Below are positions 42,267 through 53,203 of a DNA stretch of 64,000 nt, piece after piece. The notes beneath the pieces are model-generated. The model saw only the letters and a list, made by a program, of their open reading frames with translations, did not search any database and had not been told where the DNA came from. Numbering within the stretch: position 1 is the stretch's first letter; each line of letters begins with the position of its first letter. Location: the NCBI GenBank assembly GCA_033220425.1, contig CM065646.1, positions 379,501 to 443,500 on the forward strand. The letters are read 5' to 3'. Origin of the DNA: Lepraria neglecta (taxonomy: Eukaryota; Ascomycota; Lecanoromycetes; Lecanorales; Stereocaulaceae). The position numbers were made by a program, and so were the translations under genes.

Positions 42267-43059
42267 GAGAAATGGTCTAAATTAATATCGGCCTGAACGC
42301 GTACGGGTAAGCCAATCGAAAGTCTTGTCAATACGCACTCAAGTGTGGCATCAGTGATCTCAAGGGAGGTGGGTTCAATGTGTTTTTGCTTTGGTGCAAG
42401 CTTTTACTTTGCGCATCTTCCGCATACAATGCCTCGATCTTTGTCTAGGCCAACAAATATGAAGTGCCTGAAGTGTTTGACACTAGGCCTCGGGGTTCTG
42501 CTCGGGGACCAAAAAACAGCGCTAGCAGGCACTAGTGTCCTGCTGACGTGATCAACCCTCAACATCCACAATCATTCGATACTCTGTATCAGAAGATCAT
42601 TCCTTCAGCACTTCAGCTCTGAGATTCGACTGCTGGCAATGTGTCTCGCGAATCGGAATACCGCATCATTCGATACTTATAAATTGGAAATTCCATCGTT
42701 TAGAAACATGCATGCGGCTGAATAAAGGCCCTAAGGCGATGGTCCCCGAGGTCCCCATTTGGGCACTGCACAGGCCCAATGGGCACGGGCTTCGCTCCTG
42801 TGAACTGTTCCAATAATTTTCTCTAAGCTGGATTCGTTTTCTCATCATTAGACATGTTTGGAGGCGCTTTTGATGGCTGATCGCCGGGAAGCTGACTTCG
42901 CGTCAACTATCAGCTCGTGCAGTGTCATCCACCATATTTACCTACATCTATCATATCTCCTACGTCTCTTCCTTTCTTTTCTTTTCTCATCTCAACATCG
43001 CAGAAGCCTTCAGTTCATTGACCTATCTCATCGCAATTTTCTTGTCCTGCAATTTCATC
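42267..43059. promoter_or_regulatory. Divergent promoter region between Zn2Cys6 regulator and ABCG transporter
   Basis: 793 bp between divergent starts. A pyrimidine-rich stretch (42968-42990, TTTCTTTTCTTTTCTC-like) lies shortly upstream of the transporter ATG, as is common in fungal promoters. CGG-N-CCG type zinc-cluster sites were not systematically scanned. Confidence 0.5.
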
Positions 43060-45132
43060 ATGGCTGATCAAAGCTCTGAAGAGAGCCGTCCTCAATCGAC
43101 CATGAAGAACCCCAACGCAGCAGCCAATGGCTCTGTAGATGAAAAAGACCTCGAACTCAACGCTGTACCCAGTGCTTACCTCGTCAACGACATCGTCCAC
43201 AGTTTTGCATGGAAAGGAATGAATGTTACTGTCAAAGACCGTGCTACGAAAGCTCCTCTTTCTATCCTCACGGATGCAAACGGAGTCGTGAAACCCGGCG
43301 AGATGATTGCCATTATGGGCCCCTCGGGCTCCGGAAAGACTACTCTGCTCAATACACTTGCCCACCGAGCGGCCGCAGCTGGAGCCACCACTCAGGGAGA
43401 AGTTCTCGTCAATGGACAGACGATCAATTGGCAGAAGCTGAGACACATATCGGCCTACGTGGAACAGGAAGACGCATTGATAGGCAGCCTGACGGTTCGC
43501 GAGACCATGAACTTTGCCGCACGACTTGCATTACCCAGGTATGATCTCTGCCAATTGTAACTTGGGCCCCATCTAACACCACTACAGCTCCATCTCCAAG
43601 AAGGAACGCTTCAGGCGAATTGTCGACCTCCTTGCTAGCTTTGGCATGCATGCCCAAGCAAACACGATTGTGGGGACACCAATCAGAAAGGGTCTGAGCG
43701 GTGGTCAGAAGAAACGACTGAGCGTTGCCAGTCGACTTGTTACCGATCCCAAAATCCTCTTCCTTGACGAGCCTACAAGTGGATTGGACTCGACCCTTAG
43801 CTTTGAGGTTATGAATTATATCAGACTCATCGGCAAGAAAAACAACGTGAGACTCAGAAAGATGCTCCGGGTACATTCTCGTTTTCTAGGACTAACAACA
43901 ACCAGTTGATCGTCATCGCCTCAATCCATCAACCCTCAACCTCAACATTCAAACTCTTCGACAAACTCTGCCTCCTCTCCTCCGGCAAAACATGCTACTT
44001 CGGCCCCCTTCCCCTCGCCCGCGACTACTTCGGCGCACAAAACTACACAATGCCCTCCGAAATCAACCCCGCCGAATACCTCCTCGACCTAATAAACACC
44101 GACTTCATCCGCCCAGGCGACGACTCCAAAGCCCGCGAACTCGCCATCCACACCGCCTGGTCCACCTCAACCGAATCGCACGAGATCAAATACGCAATTG
44201 AAGACACCATCTCCTCAGCCACCAGCGCCGAAAAAGCCAGCCTCGCGCACATCCAACCTAAGAACCAAAGCCCCATTCTCGTCCCCCTCGCCCTCCTCCA
44301 CCGCTCATGGATAAAGTCCTACCGCGACGTCGTTGCCTATGGCATCAGAATAGCCATGTACCTCGGTCTCGCGATCCTAATGGGCACCGTCTTCCTCCGC
44401 TTGGGCACAACACAAACAGATATACAACCCTTCATCAACGCCATCTTCTTCGGCGGCGCATTCATGTCCTTCATGGCAGTTGCCTACGTCCCCTCCTTCC
44501 TCGAGGACCGCGCTACATTCGCCAAAGAGCGCGCGAACGGCCTCTGTGGCCCTTTAGCATTTACAATCTCCAACTTCTTAATCGGCCTGCCTTACTTATT
44601 CCTCATCGCCCTCCTCTTCTCCATCGTTGAATACTGGCTAACAAATTTCCACCCGACAGCCCACTCCTTCTGGATGTGGGTCCTCTGGCTCTTCCTGGAC
44701 CTCGTAGCCGCAGAGTCCCTAGTCGTACTCGTCAGTTCCATCTTCCCCGTCTTCGTCGTCGCGTTAGCACTCACCGCATTCGCGAACGGCCTCTGGATGT
44801 GCGTGGACGGCTTTCTCGTGCCAATGACTACATTGAACGTATTCTGGAAATACGTGTTCCATTATATTGACTACCAGGCTTATGTCTTCCAGGGGATGAT
44901 GGTAAATGAATTTAAGGACAGAGTTTATGATTGTGCGGGTAATGCGCAGGGTGGGTATCATTGTATGTATGAGAGTGATTTGGCGAGTGTGGGGAAGATT
45001 CGGGGAACGGCTGTGTTGGAGGCGTTTAATTATCATACGGGGCTTGAGGGGACGTGGGTGGGGATTATGATTGGGATTATTGCTGGATATAGGATTTTGG
45101 GATGGTTGGTGCTTGTTTTGAAGAAGACTTGA
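43060..45132 (+). CDS. ABCG-family half-transporter
   Basis: Exons 43060-43538, 43588-43846 and 43906-45132 give 654 aa with an N-terminal nucleotide-binding domain and a C-terminal membrane domain (NBD-TMD order). Walker A is [20 protein letters not shown], the signature [17 protein letters not shown], and Walker [14 protein letters not shown]. The switch His follows in [10 protein letters not shown] after the second intron. About six membrane segments follow, such as [40 protein letters not shown]-like sequence and [21 protein letters not shown] Cys-containing extracellular loop ([15 protein letters not shown]) precedes the last segment. Half-transporters of this group dimerise and export lipids or hydrophobic metabolites. 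The position next to a regulator and a possible peptide cluster suggests an export or resistance role (inference). An upstream frame to 42922 lacks an ATG and is leader. Confidence 0.93.
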
Positions 45133-45742
45133 TTGTTTGATCAGGGGGTTTTGTGAGGGTTAGACTTGGGATCGTTTTTTATCGTGTATGGTAATATAAT
45201 GAGCTATGGAATAGAGCAACGTTTTGGGGCTGTCCACATTCCATATACACGAAAGAATCTCCCTCGGTGGCACTCCGAAACCGCTGCTTTCCTTCTATGC
45301 AACGAGGTCACCGTGGCGTAACTTGGGTTTTATGCGAATGTTTCCGTGCTCATTCGAATATTGAAGATTTTCTATTTAGTGGAGCAACTATCCACCAATT
45401 GCGATTTCTCCACTGGGACACAGTACATGAGGCACTCCCTTGCAAAGAGATCATGAAATCTCAAATCGCCACTTTGTCCTTTCTTGAGAATCAAATTCGT
45501 TGGATCTGATACCTCCGATTCTTGCTCTTCGCTCTCGACGCTGAGCTTGGAGTCGATACCGTTGCTATTCCTCCGAAAGGTCTGCTTGACCGTCTCCCAC
45601 TTGAGACTAAAAATTGATTGATCGTGGTAGCATCGCTCTCATGCCAATAGCGATCAACAGAATCACCCTCGTCGCTGACAAAGCGTATCTTGATGAGAAG
45701 CTGGGGCAAAGGTATCACGCTGATGCTTTAGAAAGCGGATTG
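45133..45742. other. Intergenic, possibly with remnant of the F-box pseudogene 3' end
   Basis: A minus-strand frame at 45491-45718 (LPQLLIKIRFVSDEGDSVDR) may be a displaced C-terminal piece of the neighbouring pseudogene. Otherwise nothing recognised. Confidence 0.35.
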
Positions 45743-47006
45743 TCATAGTCGTCTTTGGTCATAGGATTCAAATTTAGCGCCGAAGAGGAGCACGTAGTGT
45801 ATCGAGAGTGATCCGAGGAAGCTTGTGTGCTCGTGTAGAAATTCGACGAGTTCGGTTTCCAAGACGATCATGTTCCTGAGATTAAGGGTGTGGAGATGGG
45901 GCCAGCAATGAGTGCCTAGCAGGGCTGGGAGCTCTGAGACTGCGCTCCTTGGTATGTGCAGAGGTGGGTCCAGACCCAGATCTAGGTGAGCCAGACTGCG
46001 AGCACTGCCTAGGATGGCTTGTATTTTGGCGTATATCAGAGTGTTAGTACAGCCCCCATCAGAGGGAATGGTAGCATTGACGTATAACACGATCTTGGTG
46101 AGATGCCGGAAGGCGTTACAAGTGGGCATTTTCTCCTAGTCAGACATTTGGAAGACACTGTGCACAATGCCACTGGGACGTCCATCGACACCAGCGTCAT
46201 CGTTGAAGGATCGAAGATGTTCTAGATTCAACATTGACGCAGCCTGTGCCAGCACGAAGAAGCCACGGATAGTCAGACCAGTCCACGTGGTTATCCGGCC
46301 ACTCTTGCGGCTCGATTACCGTTTCCCAAAGGCCGCGAACTTTTTTGCATGCACCGAGAATGAGACATCGTGGACCATGGAAGAGATGTGGTGTATTGAA
46401 GGGACACCGTGGATATTGAAAGTCATTTTCTTTTTCCGCCGAGGGCGCGTCTCGACCCATCGGCGGTCAGTGAGGGTGGAGCTGCGAACTTTTGGCAGAC
46501 GTGGAAGCGCTTGAAGAAGACAAACAAGATCGGCCGGTAGGCATTCTTCTAGTTGAGCCATCTCGACGCAATCGGCTTCCTTGTGAATCCGTTTTGCATC
46601 ACTGATCAGAGATTCGAAGTTGGGCGGTGAAGATTTTCTATTTTGGAGGCAGGGCCAGCCATGGTAACGTTCCCTGTATTCGCAGAAAGCGTGAGTCAGT
46701 CCATTCTTGGACCAAGGAATTGATCTATGAAGATTCCACTCGATTGGGCTGGTGACTAGCTCTTGGTCATAGATGGTGCCGTCGTAGGCGGACGTTTTTT
46801 GCAAAGATTTTATGCGAAGCAATGGCTTTCAGAATCCTCTGATCTTCAGGAGTTGTGGATATCCAAGCTCTTTGTATCAAGAGCGGAGACGCGGCTTCAT
46901 AGAGAATCTCGCTGATTTGATGCGTAGATTTGATATCTTCCTTTTGCAAATGCTGGCCTATTAATTCGAGGAGCTCGAATGGGACGCAGTTCATTCCAGT
47001 GACCAT
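45743..47006 (-). pseudogene. F-box protein pseudogene
   Basis: From ATG 47004-47006 the minus strand encodes an F-box, MNCVPFELLELIGQHLQKED then IKSTHQISEILYEAASPLLI. F-box proteins are substrate adaptors of SCF ubiquitin ligases. The frame shifts by one at the six-base run 46795-46800. It then continues (YDGTIYDQELVTSPIEWNLH, SLISDAKRIHKEADCVEM) to TAA at 46316-46318, a second stop TAG at 46136-46138, and a last segment with leucine-rich repeat-like spacing (SLAHLDLGLDPPLHIPRSAV, HLHTLNLRNMIVLETELVEF). All pieces after the shift are in one frame. It could be an old gene-family copy. No splice pattern removes the stops convincingly. Confidence 0.65.
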
Positions 47007-47835
47007 TGTGTCGATTAAAGTAGGTAGATGGTCTACCCAACGATTCGATGATGTTCTGAGCGGAGGACTGCACACCCAAACTTGAGACCTCGAACGTGGA
47101 AGAGTAATGTCAATATTGAGGGATTCTAGTGATTCCTGTAGAAAGTCTGCGGAAGACTCGGACACTTCTGCTTCAAACAGTTACACAGCTCTTCAGATCT
47201 GAAAGTTTGGCTCCACCTTTTGACTCTCGTTCCGTCAAGTAAACATTGAGCTGAAAGAGCACTTCACTTCGGGGTAAGGTAAGCACGGCCCTGCAAAAAG
47301 CAAAGCGCCGGTATTTAGCGCGGTATTTCAGCCCTAAGGAGAAAGGCTCGTTGGCGTTGACTGAGTAAGTCATTGAGTCGGGTTATAGTTGACGCAAGCG
47401 TGGGTAGGTGGTGGGCATACGCTACCTATTTACGCGATGCTCACTCGGCTAAGTTGGCCTATAGAACCACATGCGCCTTAGAAGATTAGTTGGTTTCTGA
47501 CACCTGGCTTTTTATCTTGTCACGACTTCGAAAAGTAGGCAATAAAGCGAGGGGTCTAAGACTGGGTGCTTCAAATTGAACTATTCCTATATGATAGCTT
47601 CGGGCTCGGAACGTGAAGGACCAGGGTCCTTGAATCGTTGAACAATGTTCTAAGCAGTCATGACGGTAGCAGGTACTGTGGAATTCAAATCGCTCGATAA
47701 CCCGGAAAATGGGTCAGGACATTTGAGTGCTAGATCCATGGAGATGAAGATGCTCAATCTCGTGCTTCAGTTTCAGGGATTCCAGTCCAACGTCACGGCA
47801 TCTGGAGGTTGTTGCCACTTGAAACCCTCAGGCAT
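47007..47835. other. Intergenic, no gene recognised
   Basis: Upstream of the F-box pseudogene and downstream of the UstYa gene. Only short frames. Confidence 0.4.
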
Positions 47836-48719
47836 TTACACAGCTCTTTTCTTTAACCAAGCCTGTAGGTAATCCCAATTGACGCATTTGTGGATTGTAT
47901 TTCCGTTCGGAGTAGGATTCTGGTGATCAAGAACCCAACTGAATGGCATGATTGTCGTGTCAAACTTGCACATGAGCTCCTGTCGGATGTAGTCCACGCA
48001 ATGCTCGTAATGTCTCTCGTACATTTCTGGAATGTCTTTTTTGAGGGTCTGGATATCAGGGGAAATGTCGATGTAATGATCTTGCCAGATGTAGTGCAAG
48101 CAATGGATGGCGTGTGTACCCATTGCTGTTGCGAGATAGCCACGGCCGACGGATTCTGGGTATTGAACGGATGTAAGGTTGTGGCCGATGCGGATGATAT
48201 CGTCGGCCGTAACCCTGATTTGACCGTCTGAAGCGGTTAATATTAATGGGTGGAATATTTGTAGGAGTGTTTCTGCTTACACTGCATGATCTCGTGCCAA
48301 GCTTGTTCGACTTCTGGTGTCGGAGGGCCCTTAAAGGGCGACTGATACCATAGCGAGTATTTGAACCTTTGTTCCTGGTAATCCGTATTTATTGCAGCAA
48401 GAACGGGTGCTAGCGGGAGTAAGTATGTTTGCCCATATGATCAGATGACAACCTCACAGAAAGCGTTGAATCTCTCTAGACATCTTCTGTGACTATGCTG
48501 ATATATGGAAAGCGTATAGATCAGAAGGCTAAGGCATATAAAGATGCTGAAACCTTGGATAAGCCACGGTAGGTAAGGCCTCACTCGACGCCGCTGCCTG
48601 TATGTTGGTTTCTTTTCATACAGGAGAACGGAAGCGTCATCAGCCTCGTTGCCCGAGCTCTCAACAATAAATCTCTCCTCGCGGTCACCGTTCTTTGAGT
48701 AATCCTGTAGTCTATACAT
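47836..48719 (-). CDS. UstYa-family (DUF3328) oxidase-like protein
   Basis: Exons 48719-48458, 48409-48281 and 48227-47836 give 260 aa; introns are 48 and 53 bp. Architecture is typical: a short cytosolic head, one membrane helix at about residues 52-72 (WLIQGFSIFICLSLLIYTLS), then SPVLAAINTDYQEQRF and the SPFKGPPTPEVEQAWHEIM entry. The two hallmark HxxHC motifs are HAIHC at residues 169-173 and HYEHC at 203-207. Known members (UstYa/UstYb, PhomYc and relatives) catalyse oxidative cyclisation or other tailoring of ribosomal peptides in ustiloxin-like pathways. Others act in non-ribosomal peptide or other pathways. It lies about 1 kb from a secreted tandem-repeat protein, which strengthens a peptide-tailoring role. 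The gene is intact. Confidence 0.92.
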
Positions 48720-49704
48720 AAAGGAGATAAGGTGAAATGTGTGAGAAAAATTGGCCAGTACTTAGTGAGTCCGAACAATTGATCCTACTCAGTCTGAAAT
48801 GTGGGAGAAAGTTTAAAATGTAGCTTCGAGGGTGAAAGAGAGACAACACATCCGTGCCGCTGCATAGAGTGACATTGGAGCTATAAGTTTTGTTTTAAGG
48901 ACCAGAAGAAAATGATGAACACATCATGCTCCAGCTGTTCGAATTTCCATTGGAAAAACTTGGTGCAGCATTTGACTCTTATCACTTCGACGAAATTGAT
49001 TTGTTACCATCCACAGCAGGCATGGGAACCAAAAGATGCTACAATGCGGGGCGTGCAGGTGGCCTCCGGCACCCGACATTCTGTCGTGAACGGGGATCTC
49101 TTCCCCTTATCATCTCACTCGATCCATTTGCATTTCCTGAAAACCTTGTTCTTCTCCAACGCAAAGAGCCAGTCAACGGCGAGCACTATCACATCTGTAC
49201 ATACCTCTGTATTGCCTGTCCTCGCGGGTAAGAAAAGAATCCGTTCGCCTGAATTTTACTCAACAGCCAATAGCTTCCCAACCACCAGCTTTCTGAAGAA
49301 ACTTCCTGCTGCAAATTTATAGAGGTTAACAATTTCTACAATTTATGTCCCGAGTTTGAGTCTTGAAAATCAATACCTGAGGTGTTGTTGCGGTGCGCAG
49401 AAAATCTGGGCTAGTGCGAAAAAACGGATTCTTCTCACCCGCGTGCTGTCCAAGCAAAGCTCAACGTTGGTCACCTGGATCTGCAAGTGTAGGTTGACGA
49501 CATTCTTATCTTTGCACAGTTTAGTGGGTTGGTCAGCTTGGTCATAAAATCTCTCTGCCCAGCGAAGTCCCACATAAAGCTGACCGATATCCATTCTTAG
49601 TCGATTTAATTTCAAGCCTCCTTGAATCTCTACAACTCCCAATTTACAAGTGAAAATTTAGATACTCAGCGTGATCCCGTTCCTAGGATCTAAATACCAT
49701 AAAC
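48720..49704. other. Divergent region between UstYa gene and repeat precursor
   Basis: About 1 kb between two divergent starts, presumably containing both promoters. A plus-strand frame from ATG 48926 (MLQLFEFPLEKLGAAFDSYH, 101 codons) has no recognised domain and no splice partner, so I do not call it a gene. Confidence 0.4.
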
Positions 49705-50157
49705 ATGAAGGGTCTCCACATCCTCGCCACGTTCGGTTTGGCCGCCTTGACCGTTGCAGCACCAGTAGCTCATCCCGAGAGTATTGCTCCCGACCAATAC
49801 CCAACTTCACAAGCATCCACATACTAGTTCTAACTGATCAACCTTAGGTTTCGAAGCGGATGGAATGCTGGCTGTTGCCGCGAAGCAGAAAGCTCTTACG
49901 AGCTCAGTAAGCGCGCCATTTTTGAACCCGATTCAATGCTTGCTGTTGCCCGTGACGACGATAGCTCCTATGCCACCGAGAAGAAGGAGAAGCGATCCAA
50001 CTTCGAAGCAGATGGGATGCTCGCTGTGGCCAGGGATGCAGAGAGCTCGTACGCCACAAAAGAGAAAGAGAAAAGAGCGAACTTCGAAGCGGACGGGATG
50101 TTGGCTGTTGCTAGGGATGCACAAAGCTCGTATGCGACTAAGGAGAGGAGAGACTAG
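49705..50157 (+). CDS. Secreted tandem-repeat precursor (candidate RiPP/KEP precursor), frameshifted
   Basis: ATG 49705 begins a signal peptide (KGLHILATFGLAALTVAAP). Exon 1 ends at 49780 (GTATTG); exon 2 starts at 49848 after CCTTAG. Four repeats follow, starting near 49850, 49921, 50002 and 50083. The last two steps are exactly 81 bp (27 aa). Each repeat has FEADGMLAVAR-like sequence, then SSY (SSYAT in three, SSYEL in the first), then a charged linker. The linker ends in KR in repeats 1-3, a Kex2 site. This is the build of fungal precursors cut in the Golgi and tailored by UstYa proteins. One base is missing at about 49880 in repeat 1, so exon 1 plus the start of repeat 1 read one frame and the remaining repeats another. 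That is either a real knock-out or a sequence error. The likely core is around the Tyr. Confidence 0.7.
49850..50157 (+). repeat. Coding tandem repeats, 81-bp unit
   Basis: Four copies; copies 2-4 are complete, and copy 1 is shortened by 9 bp plus the one missing base. Repeat boundaries follow TTCGAAGC(G/A)GA(T/C)GG. Third-position differences between copies (for example GCTGTTGCC, GCTGTGGCC, GCTGTTGCT) show selection on the protein rather than a fresh duplication. Confidence 0.85.
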
Positions 50158-50471
50158 ATTCAGTTGACGTTGAGCCTTGTATTTGTTCAAACTCTCGTAC
50201 TAATCGTGGGCTTTCGCACCCAGGCGCTTTATGAAATTGATATAATGTAATCGGGAAGAGAATGGCGGATCGCATTTTAGAGAACGAACCTATGATATTA
50301 AACTCTGCACAAACTGATGCGAATCCCGATACAACAATTTGATCATTTCGATGATGTCTAGCAAAGTCGAGTATTTGAACTATAGTCGCCGCGTACTATC
50401 CACCTCATGAGCCGCGCGTCTACTCTCAACGCTACCGTTTCCGTCGAATCTAACCCAATCACGCAAATATT
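50158..50471. other. Intergenic between convergent repeat precursor and ThDP enzyme
   Basis: 314 bp, 3' ends of two convergent genes; nothing recognised. Confidence 0.4.
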
Positions 50472-52727
50472 TCATTTCCCCTCAATATTCAGCTCTTGGA
50501 ACTCCACATCTTTCGGTGATCTTGCCGCTTCTTCACGTTCCTCCTCATCCATCACAGCCTCTACAACGGCGCCGCGTCCAGCCTTTACCGCTTGGACCGC
50601 GTGCACCAATGCATCTCTCAAGGTCTCCATGCTATCGGCCTTTGCAGTATATAGACACCCTTCCGACCCACCAAAGTCATTTCCAGCCGCTGCCTTGGCG
50701 ATACCGCTATAGTCAGGGGACGGGTCGAACGAGATATGCAAGTCTTTGTTTGAGGAGGTGGGCGCGAGGCCATCTGTGTGGACCAGCTCTAGTGATTTGC
50801 GTGGGGCGTTCCAGCCTATCAATGACGAGTGTTAACATAAAATTTGGAATTAATTTGAGATCGAAAACATGAACTGGAAGCTGACCTACCTCGATTGTTA
50901 AGCACCACAGTTAGCACAGGAATTCCGTATCTCGCTGCAATCCAATAAACGCTGCTGGGAAAGCTGAAAAGGAAAGCACCATCGCCGACGATGGCACAGA
51001 CGAAGCTCGGTCGTTCGCTGGCGTCAAGAGCCAATTTGACACCCAGGGCAGCACCCCCACTCCAGCCTAGTCCTGCGCCACCGCAATTTATCCAGGTGCC
51101 AGGAAGACTGGTTTGCAGCTGGTCTGCAATCTGAACTGCGCAGGTCACTGCTTCGATGACGAAAACAGTATCAGATGGTACTTCTGACTTGATAACCAAG
51201 CCAACATGGTGTGCGGTAAAAAGGCCATTGGGTCTTGGTGTTGCAAGTTTGGCGAAAGAGGTCAGACGCGCAGAGTGTTCATCCTTGATACGCTGCCTGC
51301 GTTGTGCATACTGTGGATCTTGAAGCGCACGAATCAGACTTGGTGTCTGTGTTAGGTACGTATTGAGTTGCGAGAGCGCGGTGTAGCTATCAGCCGTCCA
51401 CCTGCCATGCGCGGGAAAAAAGGAATTGGGCATCATGCGGTTGAGGGGATCAACGTCCACGTGGTAGATGCGAGCATCTTTGCGTGGATGGTTACGTGAG
51501 GGGATCCAAGGCACGTCACAGTCAAGTATAAGAATGACATCCGCCAACGTAGTCGACTCGTCAACACCGAATCGAAACCCGAGACTGGCGGGGTGTGTCA
51601 TTGGGAAGCACATGTCGCTGCCACCTGTATCAAACACACGAAGCCCTGCAATTGTATCGGCAAGTTGCACCAATTGGGAAGGACATTTATGGTTCCGACC
51701 AGAATAACCTGTGATGATTAAGGGGTGCTTTGCGGAAACTAATGCTTCTGCAATGGCCGTCACTGCCTGTTCTGGTAAAGCTGAGGGACCCACAGCACCC
51801 CATTGCTGCTGCTCGAGCGTGTATGGCTCGACTTCTTCTGCCATTATCTCTCTTGCTCCAGTCAAGTATACAGGACCCTTTGGGTTACTCGTAGCAAATT
51901 GCAAAGCCCGCGCAACTGTTTGTTTGACCGTACTGCCCGTCCGTAGTTCTCCAACGTATCTGCAGTATTGGCCCACGATAGCCTTCTGATCCGGGGCATC
52001 TTGTATCCAATGCTGGTATTCAGTGCGCGAGCCCGGCATTTTTCCGTCTTCCGTAAAGGGACACAGGCCGGCGAATATTAGCACAGGGCACCGGCCTGCG
52101 CTGGCATTATGAATACCACAGCCAAGTGCTTGAGTCCCAACATCAACGTGCACGATGACGGCTTGAGGCTGCCCCGTAACGCGAGCCCAGCCATCTGCCA
52201 TGGACAAAGCAACCATCTAGGAGAAGCTTGGTATTGGTGCTGTGAGGCCGCGAGTATACATGGATATCAGGGCTGACACACCTCGCTAGGGCAAGTATAT
52301 ATCTTCGGAAAATGTTTCCTTTTCTCTCTCTGACCTTTGAGGATCCCTTCGATGAGGCTAGGATGATCTGATCCTAGGTTGACGAAACAAGCCTGTACGC
52401 CTGCCTGTGCTATTGTTAGTCAGTGACAGGTCAAAGCTGTAGGTTATTTGCGTACCTCCCATAAGGCATCGAAAAAGGCGGAAGACGCTGTGTATCTATA
52501 GGCGAAAAGCAATCAGCGGTCCGATTTTGGTCTTACGTAGAGGAGCATCGCCTCGCTGCCAACCTTGGCCTTGCCACACTCATCCACCTCAAAGCAACGG
52601 GAGGAACCAGTCTTTGCGGCTTGAGTTTGGCTCTAACTAGCTGTCGATGATCTTGGGCCGCGTATTCCAATGATTTAAAAATCCTTGGACGTGCAACGAG
52701 TAGCGTGCGACTTGTACAAGGAAACAT
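50472..52727 (-). CDS. Thiamine-diphosphate-dependent enzyme (acetolactate synthase/benzoylformate decarboxylase-like)
   Basis: Exons 52727-52537, 52495-52456, 52404-52282, 52216-50890 and 50815-50472 give 674 aa and all phases close. Arg-rich N-terminus SRTLLVARPRIFKS may target mitochondria. The PYR domain shows SSAFFDALWEAGVQACFVNL, GSDHPSLIEGILKG and IYTCPSEMVALSMADGWARV (Glu activating the cofactor), then VIVHVDVGTQALGCGIHNAS. The central domain follows. The PP domain has the GDG...NN cofactor motif, AIVGDGAFLFSFPSSVYWIA to VLTVVLNNRG. This group is annotated in fungi as acetolactate synthase-like but is not the ILV2 catalytic subunit; substrates are mostly unknown. It sits directly beside the UstYa/repeat pair, and carboligase chemistry would be unusual in such a pathway (inference). 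The gene is intact. Confidence 0.9.
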
Positions 52728-53200
52728 GATGAGCTTGAATGGGCACCGAAGCTGCCAGAGAGAAATGTTTTGAATGTTCAGTACCTATTGCATCGAAAGC
52801 AACAACTTAAAATTGCGCAATATTTTCATGGAGTAGTAATGCTGGCTAAATTATAATTTTGTTGCAGAACTTGTCCGGCACTAGTTCTAGCCTTTGCCAG
52901 CCGCCCCGGAACCGTATCCTTGGGTTCGGCAAAGGCAGTCGCAGAAATAATCACAAAGCCAGGATTGTTAAGAGGATTGGTATTTAATGCGTTCTTGTTA
53001 CCGATGTTATAGCATCTTGCGTTATGACAGCCAGCGCCGCAAGTGCTTGATATCCTCTTATACAACGCTCTTGATGGTCCAAACGGTCCGGTTTGAAAGG
53101 TAAACCGTTGAAAGTAGCGGTTTTAAGTGGTTCGTGGTCCGGTTTAAGATGTAAACTGTTTGGACCGTTTAAACCGTTTAAACTAACGGTTCTAAGCGGT
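52728..53200. other. Intergenic with an AAACCG/CGGTTT-rich patch
   Basis: Upstream of the ThDP gene. The right half contains the repeat patch listed next. No gene recognised. Confidence 0.4.
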
Positions 53201-53203
53201 TTA
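53073..53203. repeat. Patch of short CGGTTT / AAACCG motifs, possible transposon remnant
   Basis: About 130 bp packed with CGGTTT, AAACCG and GTTTAAAC-type motifs in both orientations, ending at the last codons of the adjacent MFS pseudogene. The composition recalls the subterminal zones of the hAT-type element at 11.7-12.4 kb, but I found no matching inverted ends or duplication. It may be a truncated relic. Confidence 0.35.

Noticed and set aside
43992-44630. Long Arg/Pro-rich frames overlapping the ABCG gene
   Set aside because: They are other-frame shadows produced by C-rich codon usage of the real gene.
49370-49642. Minus-strand frame of 90 codons between UstYa gene and precursor
   Set aside because: Checked as a possible second UstYa gene; no HxxHC motif, no membrane segment and no splice partner.
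49936-50157. Three-repeat CRISPR-like direct repeats
   Set aside because: The 81-bp repeats are contiguous and coding, without spacers, in a eukaryotic genome.
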